Part shown: positions 1 through 7,391 of the stretch, in pieces
Layout: the number at the start of each line of letters is the position of its first letter
Numbering within the stretch: position 1 is the first letter of the stretch
Assembly (NCBI GenBank): GCA_003647385.1
Contig: QMMT01000017.1
Location: 1-12,373 of the forward strand
Direction of reading: 5' to 3'
DNA: 12,373 nt
Origin: Deltaproteobacteria bacterium
GTDB lineage: Bacteria; Desulfobacterota; Desulfobacteria; Desulfobacterales; Desulfobacteraceae
Notes under the pieces: model-generated
Databases searched by the model: none
Told to the model about the DNA's origin: nothing
The model's input: only the letters and a program-made list of their open reading frames with translations
Made by a program: the position numbers and the translations under genes

Positions 1-1
1 C

Positions 2-1846
2 CATGTAACACTTGAAGCCGGTACAGGCTGTGTTCATACCGCACCCGGTCATGGTGCGGATGACCATATTGTGGGCAAAAAATATGGTCTGGAATGCTAC
101 TCACCGGTGGAAGACAATGGTGTGTTTTCCAAGGATGTAGAGCATTTTGGCGGGCAATTTATTTTTAAAGCCAATCACCAGATTAATGAGAAACTTGAAA
201 GTTTAAATCTTTTATTAAAAAATGAAAACCTGTCCCATTCCTATCCCCATTGCTGGCGGTGTAAAAAACCTGTTATATACAGGGCTACGCCTCAATGGTT
301 TATTTCCATGGATAAGCTTGAACTGCGACAGAAAAGTCTGGATGAAATCAACAATGTACAGTGGATTCCATCCTGGGGGCGTGAAAGAATTTATTCCATG
401 ATTGAAAACCGCCCTGACTGGTGTCTTTCCCGGCAGCGATCCTGGGGGGTTCCCATCCCGGTATTTCATTGCAAAGAGTGTAAAGAGGTCTATGTGACAC
501 AGGAATCTGTTGACAAAATACATGAATTGTTCACCGAGTACTCTTCTGATATCTGGTATGACAAAGAGGCTGATTTTTTGATGCCAAAAGGTGCCAGATG
601 TGAGAAATGCGGCTCAACCGAATTCACAAAAGACCATAATATTCTCGATGTATGGTTTGATTCAGGCGTCAGCCATGCAGCTGTTCTGGATGAAAGAGAA
701 GGTCTGTCCCGGCCTGCGGACATGTATCTTGAGGGAAGTGATCAGCACAGGGGATGGTTTCACTCCTCTTTACTGACCAGTGTTGGAAGGACAGGAAAAG
801 CGCCTTATAAGGCCGTTCTTACCCATGGGTTTGTGGTGGACGAAAAAGGTCATAAAATGTCCAAGTCTGTGGGGAATGTTGTGGCACCGGACTCTGTGAT
901 CAAACAATATGGTGCGGATGTTTTAAGGCTTTGGGCAGCCTCTGCTGATTATAAGGGAGATATCAGTATCTCCAATAATATTATCAAACAATTATCAGAT
1001 GCATACCGGCGTATCAGAAATACCTGCCGGTTTATGCTGGGTAATTTTTCAGATTTTGACGTTACTAAGAATTTAAGATCCATAAAAGAAATGTCCGAAC
1101 TTGACCGGTTTATCCTTCACAGGCTGCATCATGTGGTAAAAAGATCCCTTGTATCCTATGACAAATATGAGTTTCATACTATCTACCATACCCTGCATAA
1201 CTTTTGTGTGGTGGACCTGTCTTCATTTTATCTGGATATTATAAAGGACAGACTCTATACATCACCTGCTAAAGATCCTTTGCGACGGGATGCTCAGACG
1301 GTTATGTTTATCATTCTGGATGCCATTGTAAAAATTATGGCACCGATTCTGCCGTTTACAGCAGATGAAATCTATCAGCATTTGCCAAAAGGACCTGATC
1401 ATAAGGAGTCTATTCATCTTGGTGCCATGATTGATCTCAATGATGAATGGGAAGATAAAGAGCTGTCTTTAAAATGGGAAAATATCAGAGGTCTCAGAGG
1501 TGAAGTCACAAAAGCTTTGGAAGAGGCAAGAAAAGCCAAACTGATTGGGCACCCATTGGACGCTGCCATTGAAATCAAACTGCCGGATACCGAGCTGAAA
1601 GCCCAGGTTGAGGATTTAAGTGAAAACCTCAATGATATTTTTATCGTATCCCAGGCAGTAACTGTGGATACTCTTGATGACACGGCTTATCAGGGCCAGG
1701 AGATTGAAGGGCTTGCCATTAAGGTACAAAAAGCCACTGGCGAGAAGTGTGAACGCTGCTGGCGGTTTGATACCACGATTGGTAGTGATCCTGTGCATGC
1801 AACAGCGTGTGAGCGATGTGCAGCCGCTTTAAAAAAGATACTCTAA
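2..1846 (+). CDS. ileS: Isoleucyl-tRNA synthetase, C-terminal part (5' end outside the window)
   Basis: Cytoplasmic class I aminoacyl-tRNA synthetase that charges tRNA-Ile. The reading frame is open from base 2, so a GTG at 71 is internal and not a start. By comparison with the E. coli enzyme, roughly 320 N-terminal residues, including the HIGH motif, lie outside the window. Visible in order: the end of the CP1 editing domain with HTAPGHGADD (nt 35-64; E. coli His333 and Asp342 of the editing site lie here), a CxxC...CxxC zinc site around nt 470-615, the Ile-adenylate binding stretch DMYLEGSDQHRGWF (about nt 719-760), the KMSKS ATP loop (nt 854-868), the anticodon-binding helical domain, and a C-terminal zinc finger (CERC at 1748-1759, CERC at 1808-1819). 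The intact C-terminal finger indicates the bacterial type of IleRS. It is followed after one base by lspA, the usual bacterial neighbour of ileS. Confidence 0.97.
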   Translation, partial: HVTLEAGTGCVHTAPGHGADDHIVGKKYGLECYSPVEDNGVFSKDVEHFGGQFIFKANHQINEKLESLNLLLKNENLSHSYPHCWRCKKPVIYRATPQWFISMDKLELRQKSLDEINNVQWIPSWGRERIYSMIENRPDWCLSRQRSWGVPIPVFHCKECKEVYVTQESVDKIHELFTEYSSDIWYDKEADFLMPKGARCEKCGSTEFTKDHNILDVWFDSGVSHAAVLDEREGLSRPADMYLEGSDQHRGWFHSSLLTSVGRTGKAPYKAVLTHGFVVDEKGHKMSKSVGNVVAPDSVIKQYGADVLRLWAASADYKGDISISNNIIKQLSDAYRRIRNTCRFMLGNFSDFDVTKNLRSIKEMSELDRFILHRLHHVVKRSLVSYDKYEFHTIYHTLHNFCVVDLSSFYLDIIKDRLYTSPAKDPLRRDAQTVMFIILDAIVKIMAPILPFTADEIYQHLPKGPDHKESIHLGAMIDLNDEWEDKELSLKWENIRGLRGEVTKALEEARKAKLIGHPLDAAIEIKLPDTELKAQVEDLSENLNDIFIVSQAVTVDTLDDTAYQGQEIEGLAIKVQKATGEKCERCWRFDTTIGSDPVHATACERCAAALKKIL

Positions 1847-1847
1847 A

Positions 1848-2348
1848 TTGAACCTGACAGCCCCACCCAAGATATGGTTTAGATTAATTCTTGTCAGCGG
1901 ATCTGTTATCTTTGCTGACCAGATCACCAAATATATTATCAAGATAAATATTGCTCTTCATGATAATATTATTGTTGTGGATAATTTTTTTAATCTTACC
2001 CATATCCTGAATCCAGGGGGGGCGTTTGGCTTTTTTGCTTCAGGATCCCCGGTCATCAGGAAATTTATTTTTCTGTTTTTGTCATCCCTGGTTGCTATTT
2101 TTGTTTTATGGTTTTACAAAAAATGTGCTGCTGATTTTATTTTTCTCTCTTGTGGACTGGCCTTGATCTTCGGCGGTGCCATTGGAAATTTGATCGACAG
2201 ATTTTTGTATGGAAAGGTTGTGGATTTTCTTGATTTTTATATTGGGTCTGCCCACTGGCCGGCATTCAATGTTGCCGACAGTACCATCTGCATAGGAATG
2301 GCCATATTGATCTATCATATTGTATTTAATAAAGTCCCTGATTTTTAA
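1848..2348 (+). CDS. lspA: Lipoprotein signal peptidase (signal peptidase II)
   Basis: Inner-membrane aspartyl protease that removes the signal peptide from diacylglyceryl-modified prolipoproteins, acting directly after Lgt. The protein is 166 residues, normal for the family, with four hydrophobic segments (about 10-24, 70-90, 97-115, 140-160). Family motifs are complete: DQITK (24-28), NPGGAF (55-60), GNLIDR with catalytic Asp117, and AFNVADS with catalytic Asp144. The start must be TTG at 1848: an in-frame stop lies at 1830-1832, no ATG or GTG occurs before residue 151, and the N-terminal motif requires this region. No clear Shine-Dalgarno sequence precedes it. Because the ileS stop ends at 1846, reinitiation or coupling from ileS is the likely mode of translation (inference). 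Confidence 0.95.
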   Translation: MNLTAPPKIWFRLILVSGSVIFADQITKYIIKINIALHDNIIVVDNFFNLTHILNPGGAFGFFASGSPVIRKFIFLFLSSLVAIFVLWFYKKCAADFIFLSCGLALIFGGAIGNLIDRFLYGKVVDFLDFYIGSAHWPAFNVADSTICIGMAILIYHIVFNKVPDF

Positions 2349-2356
2349 AAAGACCC

Positions 2357-3127
2357 ATGCATCCTGTTCTCCTTCATATCGGCAGTTTTAATCTCTACAC
2401 CTATGGTCTTTTTGTTGCCTTAGGTTTTATGACGGCTATCTTTATTTCTAAAAAGAATGCAAAATCCCATGGTATCTCTTCAGAGACCATTACTGATATT
2501 TTTTTTGTCATCCTTGTGTCAGCTCTTTCCGGGGCGCGCCTCTTATACGTATTGATCAATTTTGATGGTTTTAAAAACAATCTACTGGATATTTTTAAGA
2601 TCTGGAATGGGGGGCTCGTTTTTTTTGGTGGATTCATTGCTGCTGTCGGGACTGCGGCTATTTATTTAAAAGTTAAAAAGCTTAATATCTGGAAGACGGC
2701 TGATATTTTGGCACCCGGTATTGCCCTGGGCCATGCTGTAGGACGAATGGGCTGTTTTTTTGCCGGCTGCTGCTATGGTAAGGAATGCAGTCTGCCCTTT
2801 GCCGTTAAATTTACAAACCCGGAAAGCCTGGCACCTGTTGGGGTCTATTTACACCCCACCCAGATTTATTCAGTGGTGTCAAACCTGATTTTGTTTTTCA
2901 TTCTTTTAAGGTTACAGAAAAACAAGAAATTTGACGGTATGATTTTTTTAAGTTATATCATGTTCTATTCAATATTCAGATCGATTGTTGAATTTTTTAG
3001 AGGGGATTTTCGAGGGGATTTCTTTTTTGAGTTTATCTCCATGTCACAGGGAATCGGTTTCCTGGTTTTCCTGGTTGCCTTTATCCTTTTAATTAAATTT
3101 TCAAGATCGCCTTATGGTTCAAAATAA
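2357..3127 (+). CDS. lgt: Phosphatidylglycerol--prolipoprotein diacylglyceryl transferase
   Basis: Integral inner-membrane enzyme that transfers diacylglycerol from phosphatidylglycerol to the lipobox cysteine of prolipoproteins, the first step of lipoprotein maturation. It is 256 residues, slightly shorter than the E. coli protein, with about seven hydrophobic segments. Recognisable parts are the N-terminal HPVLLHIG and YGLFVALGF, WNGGLVFFGG (83-92), the signature region GRMGCFFAGCCYG (129-141), HPTQIY (166-171) and FRSIVEFFR (207-215). Arg130, Arg208 and Glu212 align with E. coli Arg143, Arg239 and Glu243. At the positions of E. coli His103, Asn146 and Glu151 this protein has Phe90, Cys133 and Cys138. 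The Cys-rich signature is a variant I recall from deltaproteobacterial and other Lgt proteins, so the assignment stands. It starts 8 bases after lspA and overlaps the next gene by 14 bases. Confidence 0.95.
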   Translation: MHPVLLHIGSFNLYTYGLFVALGFMTAIFISKKNAKSHGISSETITDIFFVILVSALSGARLLYVLINFDGFKNNLLDIFKIWNGGLVFFGGFIAAVGTAAIYLKVKKLNIWKTADILAPGIALGHAVGRMGCFFAGCCYGKECSLPFAVKFTNPESLAPVGVYLHPTQIYSVVSNLILFFILLRLQKNKKFDGMIFLSYIMFYSIFRSIVEFFRGDFRGDFFFEFISMSQGIGFLVFLVAFILLIKFSRSPYGSK

Positions 3128-4385
3128 AAACAGTGTTAAACATAATCAATTAGATTCATTTTTTAAGTCTTTCAAAGACAATGATGTCCCCGGCCTGATC
3201 CTGATGTACGGTGACTCATACCTGATGAATCAGGCGCTTGACTCTTTTTCTTCTTTTTTACTTGGAGATACGGATAAACAGTTTGCTTTGGAAACCCTGG
3301 AAGGCGGAACTATTTCCATGGGAGATATCATTGAGCAGGTCTCAACCTTTTCCTTTCTTGTATCCAAAAAAATTGTAGCCGTCAAAAATGCGCCTTTGTT
3401 TCAAGCACACACGAATAGTCAGGGAATCAGTTTTACGCCGTCAGACCTTGACCATTTGATCGACTTTATTAAAAAAGGGTTGCCGGCAGATCATTTTCTG
3501 ATTTTTACAACCCCGGTTATAGATAAAAGAAAAAAGATATATAAAGCTATAGTTGACAAAGGATTTGTTATTGACTGTTCGGTTGCCACCGGATCACGAA
3601 AAGCAGATGTTGATGAACAAAAATCCGTGTTACAGGCTGTTGCAAGACAGGTTTTATCAAAATCCAATAAAAGTATCGAAGCCCCTGCCTTTCACAGCCT
3701 TGTTGAGTTGACAGGGTTTAATCTTGATCTTTTTTCACAGAATCTGGAAAAACTGATTGTCTTTTCAGGTAAACGGTCGGCGATTTCTCTTTTGGATGTA
3801 AAAAAAGTTATCATAAGGGATAAAAAAGATCCGATTTTTAATTTAACCAATGCATTGATGGCCAAGGATGTTAAAAACGGAATTTTTTATTTGAGTTCTC
3901 TTTTTAATGAAGGATATCATCCTTTGCAGATACTTAAATCATTTGAAAATCAGATCAGAAAATTGATTCTGGTAAAGTGTTTTACTCAAGGTTTTTATCA
4001 AAACAAAAACAGCATGAACCTTAAACAGATCAATTTCAATTTATTTAAGCAGCAAGTGCTTCCCAAAATAATAACGTATGATGAGCAGACAAAAAATACC
4101 ATTGAAGAGCGGGAAAAGTATTTATCAGATAACGGCTCAAAGAAACAGAAAAAAACATCAAATGACCTTTTACTTGCACCATACCCTAAAAATGCCTATC
4201 CTGTTTTCCAGGTATTTCAGAAGTCTGAAAATTTTTCCTTAAATGAGCTGAATCAAGCTTTAATTTTTCTAGGTGATCTGGATTACAGGCTTAAGTCTTC
4301 ATCTTTTGATGCAAGGACGACAATAGAAAATTTTATCATTAACACCTGTAGCAAAAGAGGATTTGTGTATGTTGAAAAAAACTAA
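3114..4385 (+). CDS. holA: DNA polymerase III subunit delta (clamp-loader wrench subunit), unusually long
   Basis: The delta subunit opens the beta sliding clamp within the clamp-loader complex at the replication fork. Family features seen: an N-terminal AAA+-like fold starting LILMYGDSYLMNQAL (28-42) without a functional P-loop, SKKIVAVKNAP (84-94), the segment DHFLIFTTPVIDKRKKIYKA (126-145) typical of delta, and the helical part LTNALMAKDVKNGIFYLSSL...HPLQILKSFENQIRKLILVK (244-288). The C-terminal collar resumes at about 355-411. At 423 residues it is some 80 longer than the usual 330-345. Most of the excess appears to lie at about 290-352, including a charged, probably disordered stretch at 330-350. 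The start overlaps lgt by 14 bases and has no strong ribosome-binding site. The next Met (31) would remove the first beta strand, so the first ATG is preferred. Confidence 0.87.
   Translation: MVQNKNSVKHNQLDSFFKSFKDNDVPGLILMYGDSYLMNQALDSFSSFLLGDTDKQFALETLEGGTISMGDIIEQVSTFSFLVSKKIVAVKNAPLFQAHTNSQGISFTPSDLDHLIDFIKKGLPADHFLIFTTPVIDKRKKIYKAIVDKGFVIDCSVATGSRKADVDEQKSVLQAVARQVLSKSNKSIEAPAFHSLVELTGFNLDLFSQNLEKLIVFSGKRSAISLLDVKKVIIRDKKDPIFNLTNALMAKDVKNGIFYLSSLFNEGYHPLQILKSFENQIRKLILVKCFTQGFYQNKNSMNLKQINFNLFKQQVLPKIITYDEQTKNTIEEREKYLSDNGSKKQKKTSNDLLLAPYPKNAYPVFQVFQKSENFSLNELNQALIFLGDLDYRLKSSSFDARTTIENFIINTCSKRGFVYVEKN
4356..4360 (+). promoter_or_regulatory. Ribosome-binding site deciding the pyk start
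   Basis: AGAGG lies inside the end of holA, 8 bases before the ATG at 4369. It leaves only a 2-base spacer to the upstream in-frame TTG at 4363, which argues for the ATG as the start of pyruvate kinase. Confidence 0.6.
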
Positions 4386-5778
4386 AATCGTCGCAACCAT
4401 TTCTAATTTAAATTGTTCTCCCGAGTTTATCAAAGGGCTTTACTGGGCAGGTATGAATGTCGTCAGACTCAATACTGCTCACATGACCCATGAAGATGCA
4501 CGGCAGGTTATTGAAAACACAAGACAGGTATCTAAAAAGATAGCAATCCTTTTAGATACAAAAGGCCCTGAAATTAGAACCTGTGATACGGAGACACCCC
4601 TGGAGGTGAAATATGGTGATATTATTCGAATGAAGGGTTCACCAGGTGAAAAATCTACGGGTGATGTGATCTGCGTCTCTTATGAACATTTTGTTAAAGA
4701 TGTTCCCATGGGAAGCTCCATATTGATTGATGACGGATATATTGCTCTTGCTGTCATGGAAAAAGATGGTGAGTATTTAAGCTGCCATGTAGAAAATGAC
4801 GGAATTATTAAAGCCAGAAAAAGTATCAATATCCCTTCGGTTCATGTGACGCTTCCGGCGTTAAGTGAGAAGGATATTGGTTTTATAAAATTTGCTGCTG
4901 ACAATGATTTTGATTTTATTGCCCATTCTTTTGTAAGAAACAAACATGATGTCATCGCCGTTCAAAAGATTCTAGACAAAAAGAAATCTTCTATAAAAAT
5001 TATTGCAAAAATAGAGAACTCACAAGGGGTTGAAAACATAAATGAAATTCTTGATCATGCCTATGGAATTATGATTGCCAGAGGAGATCTGGCTGTTGAA
5101 ATTCCCACAGAGCAGATTCCTTTGATTCAAAAACAGATTGTTAAAACCTGTATTGAAAAAAGAAAACCGGTGATTGTTGCTACCCAGATGCTGCATTCCA
5201 TGATTGAATCACCCAGACCTACAAGAGCTGAGGTGTCTGATGTCGCCAATGCGTGTCTGGACCGTACAGATGCTCTAATGCTTTCAGGAGAGACGGCTAA
5301 TGGGAAATATCCTGAAATGGCAGTCAGGACCATGGCAAATATTGCAAAGGAAGTAGAGAGGAAAAAGAGTAGTTTTATAAATGCTCCTTATAGTCCTGAT
5401 GATAAGATTACCGCATATCTTGCCAAGGCCGCTGTTAAAGCTTCCTTAAGACTGAGTTCAAAGGGTATTGTTGCAGATTCCATGACAGGGATGTCGATTA
5501 GGGCACTTGCTGCTTACAGATGTGATAGTCCGATCTATGCACAGATTTATGATAAGCAGGTAATGAGGCAATTATCGTTGTCTTTTGGTGTTTTTGCAGA
5601 GTATATTCCGCTTGATGTTACAAAGGCTGCATCCATAAAGCCATCCATAATCAAGCTTTTAGATAGAAAGCTTATTAAATCTGAAGACCTGATTATTGTT
5701 CTTGCCGGAAGTTTTGGAATCAAGCAGGGGGCATCTTATATTGAAATCAGTACGGCAGGTAACTTTAAGGAAAAATAA
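4369..5778 (+). CDS. pyk: Pyruvate kinase
   Basis: Cytoplasmic glycolytic enzyme converting phosphoenolpyruvate and ADP to pyruvate and ATP. The protein is 469 residues from the chosen ATG, full length for the family. Active-site residues in rabbit muscle numbering: Arg72 is Arg33, Asn74 is Asn35, the DTKGPE segment (112-117) is at 63-68, Lys269 is Lys214 (IIAKIEN), Glu271 is Glu216, Asp295 is Asp240 (ARGDLAVEIP) and Thr327 is Thr272 (VATQML). The C-terminal allosteric-type domain spans about 345-469. Two deviations stand out: Ser76, a potassium ligand, is Ala37 (RLNTAH), and the Gly of RGDLG is Ala242. An in-frame TTG at 4363 is possible, but AGAGG at 4356-4360 sits 8 bases before the ATG at 4369. 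The start overlaps holA by 17 bases. The stop lies two bases from that of the convergent lipA. Confidence 0.95.
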   Translation: MLKKTKIVATISNLNCSPEFIKGLYWAGMNVVRLNTAHMTHEDARQVIENTRQVSKKIAILLDTKGPEIRTCDTETPLEVKYGDIIRMKGSPGEKSTGDVICVSYEHFVKDVPMGSSILIDDGYIALAVMEKDGEYLSCHVENDGIIKARKSINIPSVHVTLPALSEKDIGFIKFAADNDFDFIAHSFVRNKHDVIAVQKILDKKKSSIKIIAKIENSQGVENINEILDHAYGIMIARGDLAVEIPTEQIPLIQKQIVKTCIEKRKPVIVATQMLHSMIESPRPTRAEVSDVANACLDRTDALMLSGETANGKYPEMAVRTMANIAKEVERKKSSFINAPYSPDDKITAYLAKAAVKASLRLSSKGIVADSMTGMSIRALAAYRCDSPIYAQIYDKQVMRQLSLSFGVFAEYIPLDVTKAASIKPSIIKLLDRKLIKSEDLIIVLAGSFGIKQGASYIEISTAGNFKEK

Positions 5779-5780
5779 AG

Positions 5781-6653
5781 TCAGGAAGCAAATAAATCCT
5801 GGGCATTATAGGAGCTTCGAACAAAGGGTCCTGCCGCCACTTTTTTAAATCCGATTTGCCGGGCTTTTTTTTCAAGCTGCTTAAATTCATTCGGAGAGTA
5901 ATACTTTTCAACTTTAAGATGGGCTTTTGTGGGTTGAAGATATTGACCGATGGTCAGGATATCGCAGCCATGGCTTAAAAGATCTGTCAGGGTCTGTTCA
6001 ATCTCTTTTATACTTTCTCCTAAACCCACCATGATACCGGATTTAACCGGCATTGAAGCGTCAATGGACTTTACATTTTGAAAAAGATCAAGGGACTGCT
6101 GGTAGTTGGCTTCGGGCCGGGCCTTTGGATAAAGTGCTGGAATCGTTTCAATGTTATGGTTTAAAACGTCTGGGTTTGCATGTACAACTATTTTTAAGGC
6201 ATCAATATTTCCCTGGAAATCCGGAATCAGAACTTCAACTTTTGGATGATCCGGCAAGGTCTGCTTTATGGCTTTAATTGTTTTCGCAAAATGGGATGCA
6301 CCGCCATCGTCAAGGTCATCTCTTGTTACAGAGGTTACCACTACATATCTTAACTTTAAATCAAGGGCAGCCTTTGCCACTCGCATGGGTTCATCCGAAT
6401 CAACCACTTGAGGATTGCCGGGAGTAACATTGCAGAACCTGCAGTTTCGGGTACATTGGGAGCCTAGAATCATAAAGGTGGAGGTATGCTTGGAAAAGCA
6501 TTCAAACATATTGGGGCAATTGGCTTCCTGACAGACCGTATGCAGTCCGGCCTTCGACAAAAGTCCTGCCACCTGTTGATAATCTCCGCCTTTGGGAAGG
6601 CTCTTTTTAAGCCATGACGGCTTGCCTGGTCTTTGTTTGTTTTTAAGTTTCAT
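5781..6653 (-). CDS. lipA: Lipoyl synthase (radical SAM)
   Basis: Inserts two sulfur atoms into octanoyl groups attached to lipoyl domains, completing the cofactor that LipB starts. At 290 residues it is slightly shorter than the E. coli enzyme because of a short N-terminus. The auxiliary [4Fe-4S] cluster ligands are Cys41, Cys46 and Cys52 (CQEANCPNMFEC). The radical-SAM cluster ligands are Cys67, Cys71 and Cys74 (CTRNCRFC). The C-terminal RSSY motif (279-282) supplies the serine that ligates the auxiliary cluster. The start ATG is preceded by an AAGGAAGG purine stretch. It is the last gene of the gcv-lip operon, 30 bases after lipB. The obvious substrate made by the same operon is octanoyl-GcvH. 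Other lipoyl proteins, if the genome has any, would also be served. Confidence 0.97.
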   Translation of the reverse strand: MKLKNKQRPGKPSWLKKSLPKGGDYQQVAGLLSKAGLHTVCQEANCPNMFECFSKHTSTFMILGSQCTRNCRFCNVTPGNPQVVDSDEPMRVAKAALDLKLRYVVVTSVTRDDLDDGGASHFAKTIKAIKQTLPDHPKVEVLIPDFQGNIDALKIVVHANPDVLNHNIETIPALYPKARPEANYQQSLDLFQNVKSIDASMPVKSGIMVGLGESIKEIEQTLTDLLSHGCDILTIGQYLQPTKAHLKVEKYYSPNEFKQLEKKARQIGFKKVAAGPFVRSSYNAQDLFAS

Positions 6654-6683
6654 TGTGCCTTCCTTTTTACCATTTAGCTATAA

Positions 6684-7391
6684 TCAATTTTTAATCGAAT
6701 AATTAAATACAGATGAAAAATGATTTATAAAGGCATGTTTTATCCGGTCCATTGAAATAGGATAATCGGACAGGTCAAAATTATTTGTAGTATTTTTTTT
6801 TATTTCTTTTTCAATGGATGTTATGGAGATATCGGTGAGCCCACAGGGATTTATCCATGAAAAAGGTTCAAGGTCAGGATTGATGTTCATGGCAAGACCA
6901 TGAAAAGATATCCCTCGTTTGATTGATATTCCTACACTTCCGATTTTTGAATTATTAATCCAGATACCATGATTTTTTGAGTTTCTGTCCGCATCAATAT
7001 TAAAATCCATTGCTGTCAGTTTCATGATCTCTTCAAGGCCGTGAACAAAATCCTTTACTCCGATTTTGTTTTTCTCAAGATCAACAATAGGGTACATGAC
7101 GGCCTGGCCGGGACAGTGATACGTAATATTTCCGCCCCGATTCGTTTGAATAAGATCAATATTTTTTAAATCCAGAAATTTTTTAGACACGCTTAAGTTT
7201 TCTTCACCTCCTCTTTTCCCAAGGGTGAAAACACAAGGGTGCTCCACAAAAAGAATCCGGTCTTTTAAAATAGTCCGGTCAATTTTGGATTGTACAATTT
7301 GTACCTGAAAATCAAGCGCTCTGTTGTATTCTAAAAGACCTAAATCCATGAATACAGCAGAGCGCTCTTTTAAGGTTATCCCCTCAGGCAT
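6684..7391 (-). CDS. lipB: Octanoyl-ACP:protein octanoyltransferase
   Basis: Moves the octanoyl chain from acyl carrier protein to the target lysine of lipoyl domains through a Cys-bound acyl intermediate. The protein is 235 residues, within the family range. Motifs: LGLLEYNRALDFQ (17-29), FVEHPCVFTLGKRG (48-61), RGGNITYHCPGQ (85-96, with Cys where many homologues have Gly before PGQ), Lys149 in KIGSVGI, and the catalytic Cys183 in INPCGL. The first ATG (7389-7391) has AAGGA close upstream and overlaps gcvPB by 16 bases, suggesting translational coupling. A second in-frame Met at residue 15 also fits the family but lacks a visible ribosome-binding site. Being tied to gcvPB points to GcvH as a main substrate (inference). 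Confidence 0.95.
   Translation of the reverse strand: MPEGITLKERSAVFMDLGLLEYNRALDFQVQIVQSKIDRTILKDRILFVEHPCVFTLGKRGGEENLSVSKKFLDLKNIDLIQTNRGGNITYHCPGQAVMYPIVDLEKNKIGVKDFVHGLEEIMKLTAMDFNIDADRNSKNHGIWINNSKIGSVGISIKRGISFHGLAMNINPDLEPFSWINPCGLTDISITSIEKEIKKNTTNNFDLSDYPISMDRIKHAFINHFSSVFNYSIKN

Noticed and set aside
71..73. GTG at 71 as the start of a 591-residue protein
   Set aside because: The frame stays open to base 2 and codes for conserved IleRS editing-domain residues upstream of this codon. It is an internal valine.
4363..4368. TTG at 4363 as the pyk start
   Set aside because: The AGAGG site is only two bases before it but properly spaced from the ATG at 4369, and the protein family starts at MLKKTKIVATIS.
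5797..5813. TCCT...AGGA hairpin as a terminator for pyk
   Set aside because: The stem is only 4 bp with a 9-base loop and has no T tract after it.
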